DNA of 64,000 bases from Streptomyces aureoverticillatus. GTDB lineage: Bacteria; Actinomycetota; Actinomycetes; Streptomycetales; Streptomycetaceae. The translations under genes were made by a program, and so were the position numbers. Shown one piece after another: positions 42,440 to 51,412 of the stretch (its first letter is position 1; every line of letters starts with the position of its first letter). The stretch is from positions 558,001 through 622,000 of the forward strand of contig NZ_BMSY01000005.1 of NCBI RefSeq assembly GCF_014649395.1, read 5' to 3'. The notes below the pieces were generated by a model. That model made no database searches. It was given only the letters and a program-made list of their open reading frames with translations, and was not told the DNA's origin.

Positions 42440-43293
42440 GCGCCGGCACGGTCACGGCGCCATCCGCGCCGCCCACCCAGCACCACCCCGTCGACAAGTC
42501 CGCGGCGGACACCCGGATAGGGCTGCGCGCCCATGTCCGGCACACCGGCGCGCTGGTCAGACGCAATCTGCTGTGGATCAAGCAGGACATGGAGTCGATG
42601 TTCGACGCCGTCCTGATGCCGATCGTCTTCACCCTGCTGTTCGTGTACGTCTTCGGCGGCTCCGTGGGCCAGGCCCTCGGCGGCGGCCGCGAGGAGTACG
42701 TGCAGTACGTGATCCCCGGCCTGATGGCCATGATGGGGATGAACATGGCCATGGGTGTGGGCACGGGCTTCAACCAGGACTTCCAGACCGGTGTGATGGA
42801 CCGTTTCCGGTCACTGCCCATCGGCCGCTCCTCGGTGATGATCGCCAAGATCGTGGTCGAGCTCATGCGGATGCTGGTCGCCACGGCGATCCTGCTGGTC
42901 GTCGCCCTGATCATCGGCTTCTCGGTGGAGAGCGTCCCGGGTCTGATCGCGTCCATAGGTCTCGCCATGGCCTTCGGCGTGGGCCTGATGTGGATCTTCC
43001 TCACCATGGGCGTCGTCATGAAGAGCGCCCAGGCCATCCAGGGCATGGGCTTCCTGGTCCTGATGCCGCTGCAGTTCGGCTCGTCCATCTTCGCGCCGAC
43101 CAAGTCCATGCCCGGCTGGCTCCAGGCGTTCACGGACTACAACCCGCTGTCGTCGCTCGCCGACGCCGCCCGCGGCCTGATGAACGGCAACGCGCCGGTC
43201 GCGCACGACGTGTGGGTGACGCTGATCTGGTCGGTGGTCCTGACGGGCCTGATGGCACCGATCGCGATCCACAAGTTCCGTACGAAGACGTGA
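42436..43293 (+). CDS. ABC-2 exporter permease (DrrB-like)
   Basis: This 285-residue membrane protein has six predicted helices. Its start overlaps the end of the ATPase gene by four bases. Characteristic segments are NLLWIKQDMESMFDAVLMPIVFTLLFVYVFGGSVG, YVQYVIPGLMAMMGM, GVMDRFRSLPIGRSSVM and the late FTDYNPLSSLADAARGLMNG. Together with the ATPase it forms a DrrAB-type exporter. The gene converges with the SARP regulator 27 bp away. Confidence 0.93.
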
Positions 43294-43320
43294 CGCGGGG
43301 CCCGCGGGCATGAGCGCGCG

Positions 43321-46300
43321 TCACAACCCCGCCGCGGCGACGGCCTCCTGCCATGTGAGGCCGTCGCCCGCGGCGTAGGCGGCGGCGTAGTCCGCGTCGC
43401 CGAGCGCCGCGCGGGCCGCCCGCTCCGCGGCGGCGCGGATCTCCCGCTCCTGGACCACCGGGACGTGGCCGGGCGGCAGATGGGCGTCGGCCACGGCGAG
43501 CAGCCGCGCCGCGTGCGCCGCGCGGCCCGCGTCGTACGAGGCGAGGGCGCGGGCCATGGTCCCCAGGTGGACGGCGAGCAGCTGCGGCGCGACCACCTGC
43601 GACAGCGGCTCGGCGGCCTTGTCCACCGCCTCGCGGGCGTGGCCGAGCGCCTGCTCGTGGTGGCCGTCGACGGTATCGAGCCAGGCCTGCGTGCCGACCA
43701 GGAAACCCTCGAAGACGGCGAAGCCGAAGACCTTGAACTCCTCCCGCAGCATCGCCAGTTGCTCACGGGCCTCGCGGGTGCGGCCGGTGCGGCCGAGCAG
43801 GCTGATGAGGAACAGCCGGGCCGCGGGCAGCGCCCCGTTCAGACGGCTGCCGTTGTCCTCGGCCACCCGCCACAGCAGCGCCTCGCCGCGCTCGGCCTGG
43901 CCCGCCTCGACGAGCACCGCGCCGAGCCGGGCCGTCAGCAGGGACACCTGCGCCTTCGCGCCGAGGTCCATGGCGTACGGAATGGCGGCCTGGAAGTCGT
44001 CGGCCGCGCGCAGGTACTCACCGCGCCGCTCGTACGCCTCGCCGCGCGAGGACAGCGCCTCGGCCGTGCCCCAGGCGTCGCCGAGCCGCGTGCAGATCTC
44101 CAGGGCCTCGTCCGCGTCGCGGGTGGCGTCGCCCGCCCAGTCGGTGCGGTTGGCGAGGATGTTGGCGCGCTGCTGCAGGGCGCCCGCCAGCTCCCAGGTG
44201 AGGCCCAGCTCGCGGCAGGTGGCGACGGTCTCGTCGACGAGATGACGCAGCTGCGCGACCTCTCCCATCATCAGGAGCGCGAAGAACCAGAAGCTGCCCG
44301 GGCTCCAGCAGGTCTGCGGCAGACCCGGGCGGTAGGTGTCCCTGATCGCGGCCAGCTTCCGCCCGGCCTCCGGGGTCTGCCAGGTGGCCGGGTCCATGTC
44401 CATGCAGGACAGCTGGATGAGGTGCACGCCCCGCCGCGCCTCCTGGAGGAGTTCGCCCGACAGCGGGGGCGGGGTTTCCGTGCAGCGCTCGTACAGCGGG
44501 GCGGCCGGGGTGACGGGCGGGGCGAACGGGTCGGGGCCGAGCGCCATCACGTCCCGGGACCAGTTCCGCGCCTCCACGCGCAGATCGCGGATCATCCAGA
44601 ACCACGCCAGCGACAGCACCAGGCACAGCCCCTCCTGCTCGTCGCGGGCGGCGACGGCGCGGCGCAGCGCGGTGCGCAGGTTCTCGTACTCCGCCTCGAA
44701 GGCCGCGATGGCCGCGCGCTGCCCGTGGCCGCGCAGCTCCGGGTCGGTGACGCGGGCGAACTCCCGGAAGTACGTGAGGTGCGCCCGCTCGGCCGCCTCC
44801 CGCTCCCCCGCCTCGTCGAGCCGCTCCGCGGCGTACTCGGAGACGGTCTCCAGGAGCCGGTAGCGCATCACGTCGCCGTGCGCGGCGGGCGCGGCGACGA
44901 CGAGCGACTTGTCGACGAGGGAGCCGAGGAGTTCGGGGACGTCTCGGGGGTCCACGAATACGGCTTCTGGCGGGGCGCCTTCGGGGGGGTGGGGGGCGCC
45001 TCCGGCGCGGTGGGTGTCGCGGGCGTCGGCGCCGGGGCCGTGGGCGGCGGCGCGCCCGGCGGCCCCGTTCCCGGGGGTGTCGGCTCCGGCGGCGTCGTTC
45101 CCGGTGGCCCTGTTCCCGGGGGTGTCGCCCCTGGCGGGGTCGTTCCCGGCCGCGTCGTCCCGGCCCGCGTCGGCGGGTCGGCCGTCTTCGGCCGACGGCC
45201 CGCCGCAGACGGCTTCCGCGGCCGCGAGGTCGCAGCCGCCCGCGAACACCGACAGGCGGCGCAGGACGGCGCGTTCGGCGGTGTCGAGGAGGTCCCAGGA
45301 CCAGTCCACCACGGCACGCAGGGTCTGCTGGCGCGGAAGGACGGTACGGGCGCCGCTGGTCAGCAGCCGAAAGCGGTCGTCCAGCCGGTCGGCGATCTGG
45401 CGCGGGGTGAGCATCCGCAGCCGGGCCGCGGCCAGTTCGATGGCGAGCGGCAGGCCGTCCAGGCGGTGGCAGATCTCGGCGGCGGCGCGCGGGTCGTCGT
45501 CCGTGCGGAAGCCGGGGCGCGCGGCGGCGCCGCGGTCGGCGAGGAGACGCAGGGCGAAAGGTTCCGGCAGGGGTTCGACGGGGCGCACCAACTCGCCCGG
45601 TACGCCGAGGGGTTCGCGGCTGGTGGCGAGCACGGTGAGGCCCGGGCACCGGGCCAGCAGGTGTTCCGCGAGGCGGGCGGCCGCGTCGATGACGTGCTCG
45701 CAGTTGTCGAGGACGAGCAGCATGCGGCGCGGGCCGCAGTGCTCGGTGAGCCGGACCAGCGGGTCGTCGGCGTTCCGCTCCGCGGCGACCCGCAGCTCCT
45801 CGGCGCCCGCGCCGCGCAGCACGGTCTCGCGGGCGCCGAGCGCGGTGAGGACGGCCTCCGGCACGTCGTCCGGGTCGTCCACGGGCGCGAGTTCGGCGAG
45901 CCACACCCCGTCGGGCACGGCGTCACCCACCGCCTCTCCCGCCTCCTGCGACAGCCGCGTCTTGCCGGCCCCACCGGGCCCGGTCAACGTCACCAGGCGG
46001 GCCCGACGCAGATCACCCCGGATGGCGTCGATGTCCGCGGAACGCCCGACGAAGGAGGTGAGCCGCGCACGGAGATTGCCGGGGCTGGAGGGGAGGGGAG
46101 GGGTTAGGGAGGGGTCGGTGGGGGCGGCGTTGGTGTGGGGGGTGGTGACGAGGGTTGAGGTGGGGGCGGTGCCCGTGCCAGTGCCGGAGTTGAGGGCGGC
46201 GCTGGGTCTGGAGCCGGTGCCCGAGCCGGCGTCAACGCCTGGGCCGGGGACCGTGCCTGGGCCGGAGAGGTGTGGCGGCGACGCCGATTGGACGGGGGCG

Positions 46301-47319
46301 GACCCCGTACCGGTCGGGGTGCTTGCTGTCCCTGGCTCGGGAGTCGAGTCCTCCGTGGGCTCGGGGGTCGAGGCTCCCGTGGGCTCGGGAGTCGAGTCCC
46401 CCGTGCCGGGGGCCGCGTCCGTCGTGCTCGGCACGGGCGCGCCGGGTGACGCGTCTCCCGCCTCCGGCGCCGGACCCGTACCCTCGGGAGCCGACGTAGC
46501 CGCGGCGTCCTGGTGGGCGGAGTCAGACGGGTGGGCCGAGTCAGCCGAGGTGGGGCCCCCGGCCGCGGGGTCCCGCCCCTCAGGTCTCGGCACCAGCGCC
46601 GATGGGCTCAGCAACTCGGCGTGCACGGAGCGCAGTTCGGGACCCGGGTCCGCGCCCAGGTGTTCCGCGAGGGTGCGGCGTACGCCCTCGTACGCCGCCA
46701 GCGCCTCCGCCGCGCGGCCGGCGTCCCGCAGGGCGCGCAGCCGCAGGACCTGGAGGGGCTCGTCCAGGGGGTGGCCGTCGCACAGGGCGGTGAGCTCGGG
46801 AAGTACGGCCTCCGCCTGCCCGAGGGCCAGGGCCGCGGCGAACCGCGCGCGCAGGGCGTCGAGGCGGCGGGCGGACCAGCGGGCGGCCTCGGCGGTGTGG
46901 TCCGGCAGGTCGGCGAAGGCCTCGCCGTGCCAGAGGGCGAGGGCGTCGTCGAGGAGGTCGGCCGCCTTCGCCGGGTCGCCGTCGGCGAGCGCCCGCGTCC
47001 CCTCGCCGGCCAGGCGCTCGAAGCGGTGGGCGTCCACGTCGTCGGGCGCGGCACGCAGGTGGTAGCCGCCGTCCGCGGAGGCGACCGCGTCGGCACCGAG
47101 CACCCGGCGCAGCCGCCCGACCAGGGCCTGCAGCGCCCCCGCGGCGTCCGCCGGGGGCGCCCCGTCCCACACCCGGTCGACGAGGACGGCGGCCGGAACC
47201 GTATGCCCCGGCCGCAGCGCGAGCGCCGCCAGCAGTGCGCGCAGGCGGGCGCCGCCGACGGAAACGGTGGTTCCGTCGGGGCGCGAGGCCCGGGTGACGC
47301 CTAGAACGCGATAACGCAC
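43321..47319 (-). CDS. SARP/AfsR-type regulator: BTAD + NB-ARC-like ATPase + helical repeats
   Basis: 1332 residues from GTG 47319 (VRYRVLGVTRAS), with GGGGGC just upstream. The order is an OmpR-type winged helix (1-95), a BTAD helical domain (to about 240; LGADPGPELRSVHAELL), a low-complexity linker of about 180 residues with TPEPTG units, an NTPase with P-loop LTGPGGAGKTRL near 445 and MLLVLDNCEHVIDA, and C-terminal TPR-like helices. A second low-complexity insert of some 65 residues (GNDPARGDTPGN-type) splits the region after the ATPase. SARPs switch on antibiotic clusters; the target here may be the adjacent DrrAB exporter or genes elsewhere. Confidence 0.9.
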   Translation of the reverse strand: MRYRVLGVTRASRPDGTTVSVGGARLRALLAALALRPGHTVPAAVLVDRVWDGAPPADAAGALQALVGRLRRVLGADAVASADGGYHLRAAPDDVDAHRFERLAGEGTRALADGDPAKAADLLDDALALWHGEAFADLPDHTAEAARWSARRLDALRARFAAALALGQAEAVLPELTALCDGHPLDEPLQVLRLRALRDAGRAAEALAAYEGVRRTLAEHLGADPGPELRSVHAELLSPSALVPRPEGRDPAAGGPTSADSAHPSDSAHQDAAATSAPEGTGPAPEAGDASPGAPVPSTTDAAPGTGDSTPEPTGASTPEPTEDSTPEPGTASTPTGTGSAPVQSASPPHLSGPGTVPGPGVDAGSGTGSRPSAALNSGTGTGTAPTSTLVTTPHTNAAPTDPSLTPPLPSSPGNLRARLTSFVGRSADIDAIRGDLRRARLVTLTGPGGAGKTRLSQEAGEAVGDAVPDGVWLAELAPVDDPDDVPEAVLTALGARETVLRGAGAEELRVAAERNADDPLVRLTEHCGPRRMLLVLDNCEHVIDAAARLAEHLLARCPGLTVLATSREPLGVPGELVRPVEPLPEPFALRLLADRGAAARPGFRTDDDPRAAAEICHRLDGLPLAIELAAARLRMLTPRQIADRLDDRFRLLTSGARTVLPRQQTLRAVVDWSWDLLDTAERAVLRRLSVFAGGCDLAAAEAVCGGPSAEDGRPADAGRDDAAGNDPARGDTPGNRATGNDAAGADTPGNGAAGRAAAHGPGADARDTHRAGGAPHPPEGAPPEAVFVDPRDVPELLGSLVDKSLVVAAPAAHGDVMRYRLLETVSEYAAERLDEAGEREAAERAHLTYFREFARVTDPELRGHGQRAAIAAFEAEYENLRTALRRAVAARDEQEGLCLVLSLAWFWMIRDLRVEARNWSRDVMALGPDPFAPPVTPAAPLYERCTETPPPLSGELLQEARRGVHLIQLSCMDMDPATWQTPEAGRKLAAIRDTYRPGLPQTCWSPGSFWFFALLMMGEVAQLRHLVDETVATCRELGLTWELAGALQQRANILANRTDWAGDATRDADEALEICTRLGDAWGTAEALSSRGEAYERRGEYLRAADDFQAAIPYAMDLGAKAQVSLLTARLGAVLVEAGQAERGEALLWRVAEDNGSRLNGALPAARLFLISLLGRTGRTREAREQLAMLREEFKVFGFAVFEGFLVGTQAWLDTVDGHHEQALGHAREAVDKAAEPLSQVVAPQLLAVHLGTMARALASYDAGRAAHAARLLAVADAHLPPGHVPVVQEREIRAAAERAARAALGDADYAAAYAAGDGLTWQEAVAAAGL
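44985..45190 (-). repeat. Short-repeat insert in the SARP gene
   Basis: Tandem degenerate units encode repeats such as AGNDPARGDTPGN and ATGNDAAGADTPGN in the region after the NB-ARC domain (residues about 710-776). On the plus strand GTTCCCGG recurs every 15-30 bases. Frame is kept. Confidence 0.75.
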
Positions 47320-47724
47320 GCCCCCATTGTCGCCGCTCCCCGGAACCCCGGGCACCGGGCATCCCCTGCGGGCCGCGAGGCCGTTGGGGCCCTGCGGGGC
47401 TTTCCCCAATCCCGCCCCTTCCCGCTGCATCGATCAGCGGCTTCGCCGCGGGCAGGGGGCTCCGCCCCCTGGACCCCCGTATCGCCGCTCCGCGGCTCGT
47501 CCTCAAACTCCCCCAAGCTCTTGAAGAGCAGGGAGGGACCCCCTCGACGGGCTGTATTTTTCAGCCCCTCCGGCGTTTGAGGAGCGGGGGTCCGGGGGCA
47601 GAGCCCCCAGTCACGGGAAGCGACGTCCCACGCCCCACGCAGGTAGCCTCCACAGGCAGCGCACAAGCGGCGGCGGAGCAGGGGCCGCCGCCCCGCCGAG
47701 GCCGAGCCCGGACGAAGGAGCAGC
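47320..47724. other. 405-bp divergent gap filled with repeats
   Basis: It separates the leftward SARP start from the rightward protease start. Most of it (47454-47614) is a family C repeat with a family F segment inside. The remaining flanks of about 130 bp (left) and 110 bp (right) must hold the two promoters. No coding pattern was found. Confidence 0.7.
47454..47614. repeat. Interspersed repeat, family C copy 4, containing family F copy 1
   Basis: GGGGGCTCCGCCCCCTGGAC opens the element and GGGGTCCGGGGGCAGAGCCC closes it. Inside at 47498-47553 is a family F segment (CTCCCCCAAGCTCTTGAAGA, then GGGAGGGACCCCCTCGACGG) that is repeated near 55.1 kb, followed by AGCCCCTCCGGCGTTTGAGG. Confidence 0.85.
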
Positions 47725-48522
47725 ATGACCACCGCCCCCACCCGGAGCGACCGCCGGGTCAGCCCCGTCTTCCTCGGGATCGCCGCGGTCACCGCGGCCT
47801 CGGGCTGGGCGGCCTGGACCGGGTTCGCGGACAACCCGGGCTTCGCCGTCTTCCTCTTCGTCACGGCCGCCTGGATCGTCTCGCTGTGCCTGCACGAGTA
47901 CGCGCACGCCCGCACGGCGCTGCACAGCGGCGACCTCTCCATCGGGGAGAAGGGGTACCTGACCCTCAACCCGCTCAAGTACACGCACGCGCTGCTCAGC
48001 ATCGTGCTGCCGGTGCTTTTCGTGATCATGGGCGGCATCGGCCTGCCCGGCGGCGCCGTGTTCATCGAGCGGGGCCGGATCCGGGGGCGGTGGCGGCACA
48101 GCCTGATCTCGGCGGCGGGCCCCCTCACGAACGTGCTGTTCGCGGTCGTCTGCACCGCGCCCTTCTGGCTGGACGCCCTCGACGGCGTCCCGGACACGTT
48201 CCGCTACGCGCTCGCGTTCCTCGCGCTGCTCCAGGTGACGGCCGCGATCCTGAACTTCCTGCCGATCCCGGGCCTGGACGGCTACGGCGTGATCGAGCCC
48301 TGGCTGTCGCACGACATCCGCCGCCAGGTGGAGCCGTTCGCGCCGTTCGGCCTGCTCGCGGTCTTCGGCATCCTGTGGATCCCGGAGGTCAACCACGCGT
48401 TCTTCGACGCGGTGGACGCGATCCTGCGCGGCCTCGGCGTCAGCGACTGGGACACCTACTGGGGCCAGCGCCTCTACCGCTTCTGGCAGGGCACCCCGGA
48501 CATCCCCGCGATCAACGGCTGA
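47725..48522 (+). CDS. Site-2 protease-family (M50) intramembrane metalloprotease
   Basis: This 265-residue multi-pass protein has the zinc-binding HEYAH (HExxH) in a membrane helix (VSLCLHEYAHARTALHSGD) and the third ligand in PIPGLDGYGV. The layout of about five or six helices matches group III S2P proteins. It has no PDZ domain. Such enzymes cut membrane-bound regulators; no anti-sigma or other obvious substrate is adjacent, although the sigma-like membrane protein at the left edge is the kind of partner they can have. ATG 47725 has AAGGAG upstream. Confidence 0.92.
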   Translation: MTTAPTRSDRRVSPVFLGIAAVTAASGWAAWTGFADNPGFAVFLFVTAAWIVSLCLHEYAHARTALHSGDLSIGEKGYLTLNPLKYTHALLSIVLPVLFVIMGGIGLPGGAVFIERGRIRGRWRHSLISAAGPLTNVLFAVVCTAPFWLDALDGVPDTFRYALAFLALLQVTAAILNFLPIPGLDGYGVIEPWLSHDIRRQVEPFAPFGLLAVFGILWIPEVNHAFFDAVDAILRGLGVSDWDTYWGQRLYRFWQGTPDIPAING

Positions 48523-48525
48523 CGG

Positions 48526-48729
48526 CTAACGCCGGGCGGAGGCCGCCGCGTCCGCGTCCCGCTCCCGCAGCGCCTTCGCCCGGCGCGCGTAGTACCACGT
48601 CATGTTGGACGAGAGCCCCGCGAGCAGCACCCACACGATGCCGAGCCACATGCCCTGGGCGAAGGAGACCACGGCGGCGGCCACGGACAGGACGCAGACC
48701 ACGAGGGCGTAGAGGGCTAGGCGGGGCAT
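48526..48729 (-). CDS. Small two-helix membrane protein
   Basis: 67 residues from ATG 48729 (MPRLALYALVVCVLSVAAAV) with CAGGAG upstream. Two hydrophobic helices (LALYALVVCVLSVAAAVVSF and LGIVWVLLAGLSSNMTWYYA) are followed by a charged tail (RRAKALRERDADAAASARR). The function is unknown. It ends four bases from the stop of the convergent protease gene. Its size and composition are stable in the actinobacterial style, so it is likely real. Confidence 0.75.
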   Translation of the reverse strand: MPRLALYALVVCVLSVAAAVVSFAQGMWLGIVWVLLAGLSSNMTWYYARRAKALRERDADAAASARR

Positions 48730-48814
48730 GGGGAGCGGCTCCTGTTGCGGCAATCCGGGCGGACGTACCGCACCAGTGTCCCCCATGCCCCGCGCAGCGG
48801 GGCACACCCCTCTC

Positions 48815-49519
48815 CTACACGTCCGTGACGCGCAGGCCCGCGTGCGCCTTGTACCGCCGGTTCACCGAGATCAGGTTGGCGACCAGGGACTCCACCTGGT
48901 GGGCGTTGCGCAGGCGCCCTGCGAAGACGCCCCGCATGCCGGGGATGCGGCCGGCGAGGGCCTGCACGACGTCCGTGTCGGCGCGGCTCTCGCCGAGCAC
49001 CATCACGTCGGTGTCGATCTCCTCGATGGCCTCGTCCTGGAGCAGCACCGCCGACAGGTGGTGGAAGGCGGCGGTCACCCGCGAGTCGGGAAGCAGCGCG
49101 GCGGCCTGCTCGGCGGCGCTGCCCTCCTCGGGCTTCAGGGCGTACGCGCCCTTCTTGTCGAAGCCGAGCGGGTTGACGCAGTCGACGACGAGTTTGCCCG
49201 CGAGTTCCTCGCGCAGCCCTTCGAGGGTCTTGGCGTGCCCGTCCCACGGCACGGCGACGATCACGATGTCGCTGCGCCGCGCGCACTCTGCGTTGTCGAG
49301 GCCCTCGATGCCGAGGCCCAGTTCGCCGGCCGCGGCGGCCGCGCGCTCCGCGGCGCGCGAGCCGATGATCACCTTCTGGCCCGCGCGGGCGAGCCGGTAG
49401 GCGAGCCCGCGGCCCTGGTCACCGGTGCCGCCGAGCACGCCCACGACGAGCCCGGACACGTCGGGCAGGTCCCAGGGGTCCTTGGCGGGCGCCTTCTGCA
49501 CACTTTCCGTGGAAGTCAT
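48815..49519 (-). CDS. npdG: NADPH-dependent F420 reductase
   Basis: This 234-residue enzyme of the Fno/NpdG family moves hydride between NADPH and coenzyme F420. The Rossmann motif is VVGVLGGTGDQGRGLAYRLA, the NADPH phosphate site VIIGSRAAERA, and further motifs are SDIVIVAVPWDGH, VDCVNPLGF and AAFHHLSA. ATG 49519 (MTSTESVQKAPAKD) is the start. It fits the presence of F420-using split-barrel proteins such as the one at 14994. It stands alone. Confidence 0.93.
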   Translation of the reverse strand: MTSTESVQKAPAKDPWDLPDVSGLVVGVLGGTGDQGRGLAYRLARAGQKVIIGSRAAERAAAAAGELGLGIEGLDNAECARRSDIVIVAVPWDGHAKTLEGLREELAGKLVVDCVNPLGFDKKGAYALKPEEGSAAEQAAALLPDSRVTAAFHHLSAVLLQDEAIEEIDTDVMVLGESRADTDVVQALAGRIPGMRGVFAGRLRNAHQVESLVANLISVNRRYKAHAGLRVTDV

Positions 49520-49566
49520 GGTCAGACCTTACGTCCGGGCCGGGCGCCCGCCCGGCCCGGCCGCGC

Positions 49567-50652
49567 TCAGTCCAGCCAGCCCAGCGGAACCCGCCGGAAC
49601 GTGATCGTCTCGTACGCGCTGAAGTCCCCGGTCTCGTAGAGGAGTCCGACGGTGCGCCCGTCGAGACGTACGAGATCGGAGTACGCGGCGGGCAGCCCGT
49701 CGACCGTGTGGGCGGGGTGCCACGTGGTGCCGCCGTCGTGGCTCTTGCGGATGCTCATCTGCGCGCGGAAGCCGGGGTCGGCGGGCCCGGAGTACAGCAG
49801 CAGGTCCGGGTCGCGCAGTTGCAGCACGCTGGCCTCGACGACGGGGCCGGTGAGGCAGGACTGCGGCCGGAAGGGCTTGGCGAGGCTCTGGCCGCCGTCG
49901 TGGGAGTGGGCGTCGGCGCGGGTGCCGGGGGCCGGGGAGTCGTTGCGGGTGTTGAAGTAGACGCGGCCGTCGGGGAGTTCGGCGGCGGTGGTCTCGTTGA
50001 CGTTGATGTAGCCGTTGGTGTTGTCGTCGACGTATCCGATGCGCCAGGTCTGGCCCTGGTTGTCGCTCAGCAGGCAGTGCCCGCCGTTGTACCGGCCCTC
50101 GGTGCCGTCGTCCGAGCCGCCAGGGGGCAGGGAGTGGTTGGCGGCGACGACGATCCGGCCGCCGCTCAGCTGGATCGCGTGCCCGGGCGTGGTCGCGTAC
50201 CACCGCCAGGAGGCCTTCTTCACCTGCTGGGTGATCTCGCGGGGCGACGACCAGGTGAGCCCGTCGTCGTCGCTGTACTGCAGCCAGACGCGGCGGCCGT
50301 TGGCGGCGGAGACCTGGCCGCGCCGGATGGCGTTCTCGGTGGCCGAGGCGGCGTTCCTGACCTGCACGAGCAGGATCCGCCCGGTGTGCAGGACGACGGG
50401 GGCGGGGTTCCCGGCGAGGTCGGTGCCGTTGGCGCCGACGACCTGGAGCGGCCTCCAGGTGCGGCCACCGTCGGTGGACCGCTTCAGTACGACGTCGATG
50501 TTCCCGAAGTCCTCCTGCGAGCCGACGCGGCCCTCGCAGAAGGCGAGGACCGTACCGGCGTGGGTGACGACCACGGCCGGGATCCGGAAGCTCGCGTACC
50601 CCTCGCGCCCCGCGCGGAAGGGAACAGACGTCTCAACTGTCTCCGTAGGCAT
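49567..50652 (-). CDS. Exo-alpha-sialidase (GH33-like) without signal peptide
   Basis: This 361-residue six-bladed propeller protein has a FRIP motif (YASFRIPAVV) near residue 20 and four Asp boxes: STDGGRTW, SDDDGLTW, SDNQGQTW and SHDGGTTW. An Arg in NTRNDSP could be part of the substrate-binding triad. These are features of sialidases that remove terminal sialic acid. No signal peptide, membrane segment or carbohydrate module is seen, so it appears cytoplasmic or differently exported. Other BNR-type specificities are possible. Confidence 0.85.
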   Translation of the reverse strand: MPTETVETSVPFRAGREGYASFRIPAVVVTHAGTVLAFCEGRVGSQEDFGNIDVVLKRSTDGGRTWRPLQVVGANGTDLAGNPAPVVLHTGRILLVQVRNAASATENAIRRGQVSAANGRRVWLQYSDDDGLTWSSPREITQQVKKASWRWYATTPGHAIQLSGGRIVVAANHSLPPGGSDDGTEGRYNGGHCLLSDNQGQTWRIGYVDDNTNGYINVNETTAAELPDGRVYFNTRNDSPAPGTRADAHSHDGGQSLAKPFRPQSCLTGPVVEASVLQLRDPDLLLYSGPADPGFRAQMSIRKSHDGGTTWHPAHTVDGLPAAYSDLVRLDGRTVGLLYETGDFSAYETITFRRVPLGWLD

Positions 50653-50731
50653 CCGTGCCCCTTCCCCATCATGAGGGAATTCGCGGTGAACTCCCGCTGA
50701 CGAATCTCCCGTTCAGGCAGTATGCGCCCCC

Positions 50732-51334
50732 ATGGACGCCGTAAGGGTCGCGCTGCTGCGCGAAGTTCTCGCCGGGACCGAGTGGCCGGGCGCCACCCGC
50801 CGCTTCGCGGGGGCGCTGCGCTCCAGTGTGGTGCCGCACGGCGGCGGGCTGCTGCTCGTGGGCACGCGGGAGTACGAGCCGTGGCATCTGGCCGCGCACC
50901 TGGTGGACGAGGCCGCGTGGTCCGGCACGCCGGAGCTGACGCCCACCCTCGTGCGCCACCGGCCGCGCCCGGACGCGCCCGCGCAGCTCTCCGTGGGCCT
51001 CGGCCGGATCGAGGCGGCGCGGCGCGGCGAGACGCTGCTCGTGGTGGCGCCCACCGCGCCCGAGGCGGGGCTGCTCGCGCGCGTGCACGACGCGCGGCGG
51101 GCGGGCGCGACGGTCTTCGCCCTCGGCGGGCGCGACGGCGACGTCGGCGCCCTCGCCCACGAGGCGCTTGTGGTCCCCGACGACGCGGGGCTGGACCTGG
51201 ACACGGTCCAGCACCTGGTGAGCGCGGCGGCGGGCGAGAACAGCCTGCCGGCGCCGCGCGGCCGCCGCCGCTTCCGGGACCGCCTCTCGCGCATGGCGGA
51301 CCAGCTGACGGCGCCGCCCCCGGCGCGCTGGTGA
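50732..51334 (+). CDS. Conserved protein of unknown function, SIS/Rossmann-like
   Basis: This 200-residue soluble protein starts at ATG 50732. An N-terminal half (VALLREVLAGTEWPGATRRFAGAL, GGGLLLVGTREYEPWHLAAHLVDEA) is followed by a segment alternating strands and helices (ETLLVVAPTAPEAGLLARVHDARRAGATVFALGG) that looks like a sugar-isomerase or Rossmann fold. A basic C-terminal tail follows (RGRRRFRDRLSRM). No active site is recognised. It is followed by an MFS gene 79 bp later on the same strand and may share its transcript. Confidence 0.75.
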   Translation: MDAVRVALLREVLAGTEWPGATRRFAGALRSSVVPHGGGLLLVGTREYEPWHLAAHLVDEAAWSGTPELTPTLVRHRPRPDAPAQLSVGLGRIEAARRGETLLVVAPTAPEAGLLARVHDARRAGATVFALGGRDGDVGALAHEALVVPDDAGLDLDTVQHLVSAAAGENSLPAPRGRRRFRDRLSRMADQLTAPPPARW

Positions 51335-51412
51335 ACCCGGCCCCAGGCCGGGCCCTCTCCCCCAACAAAATCGTTTGCGCACCGTCGTGCCCCCCACTGA
51401 GCATGTCCCTCT

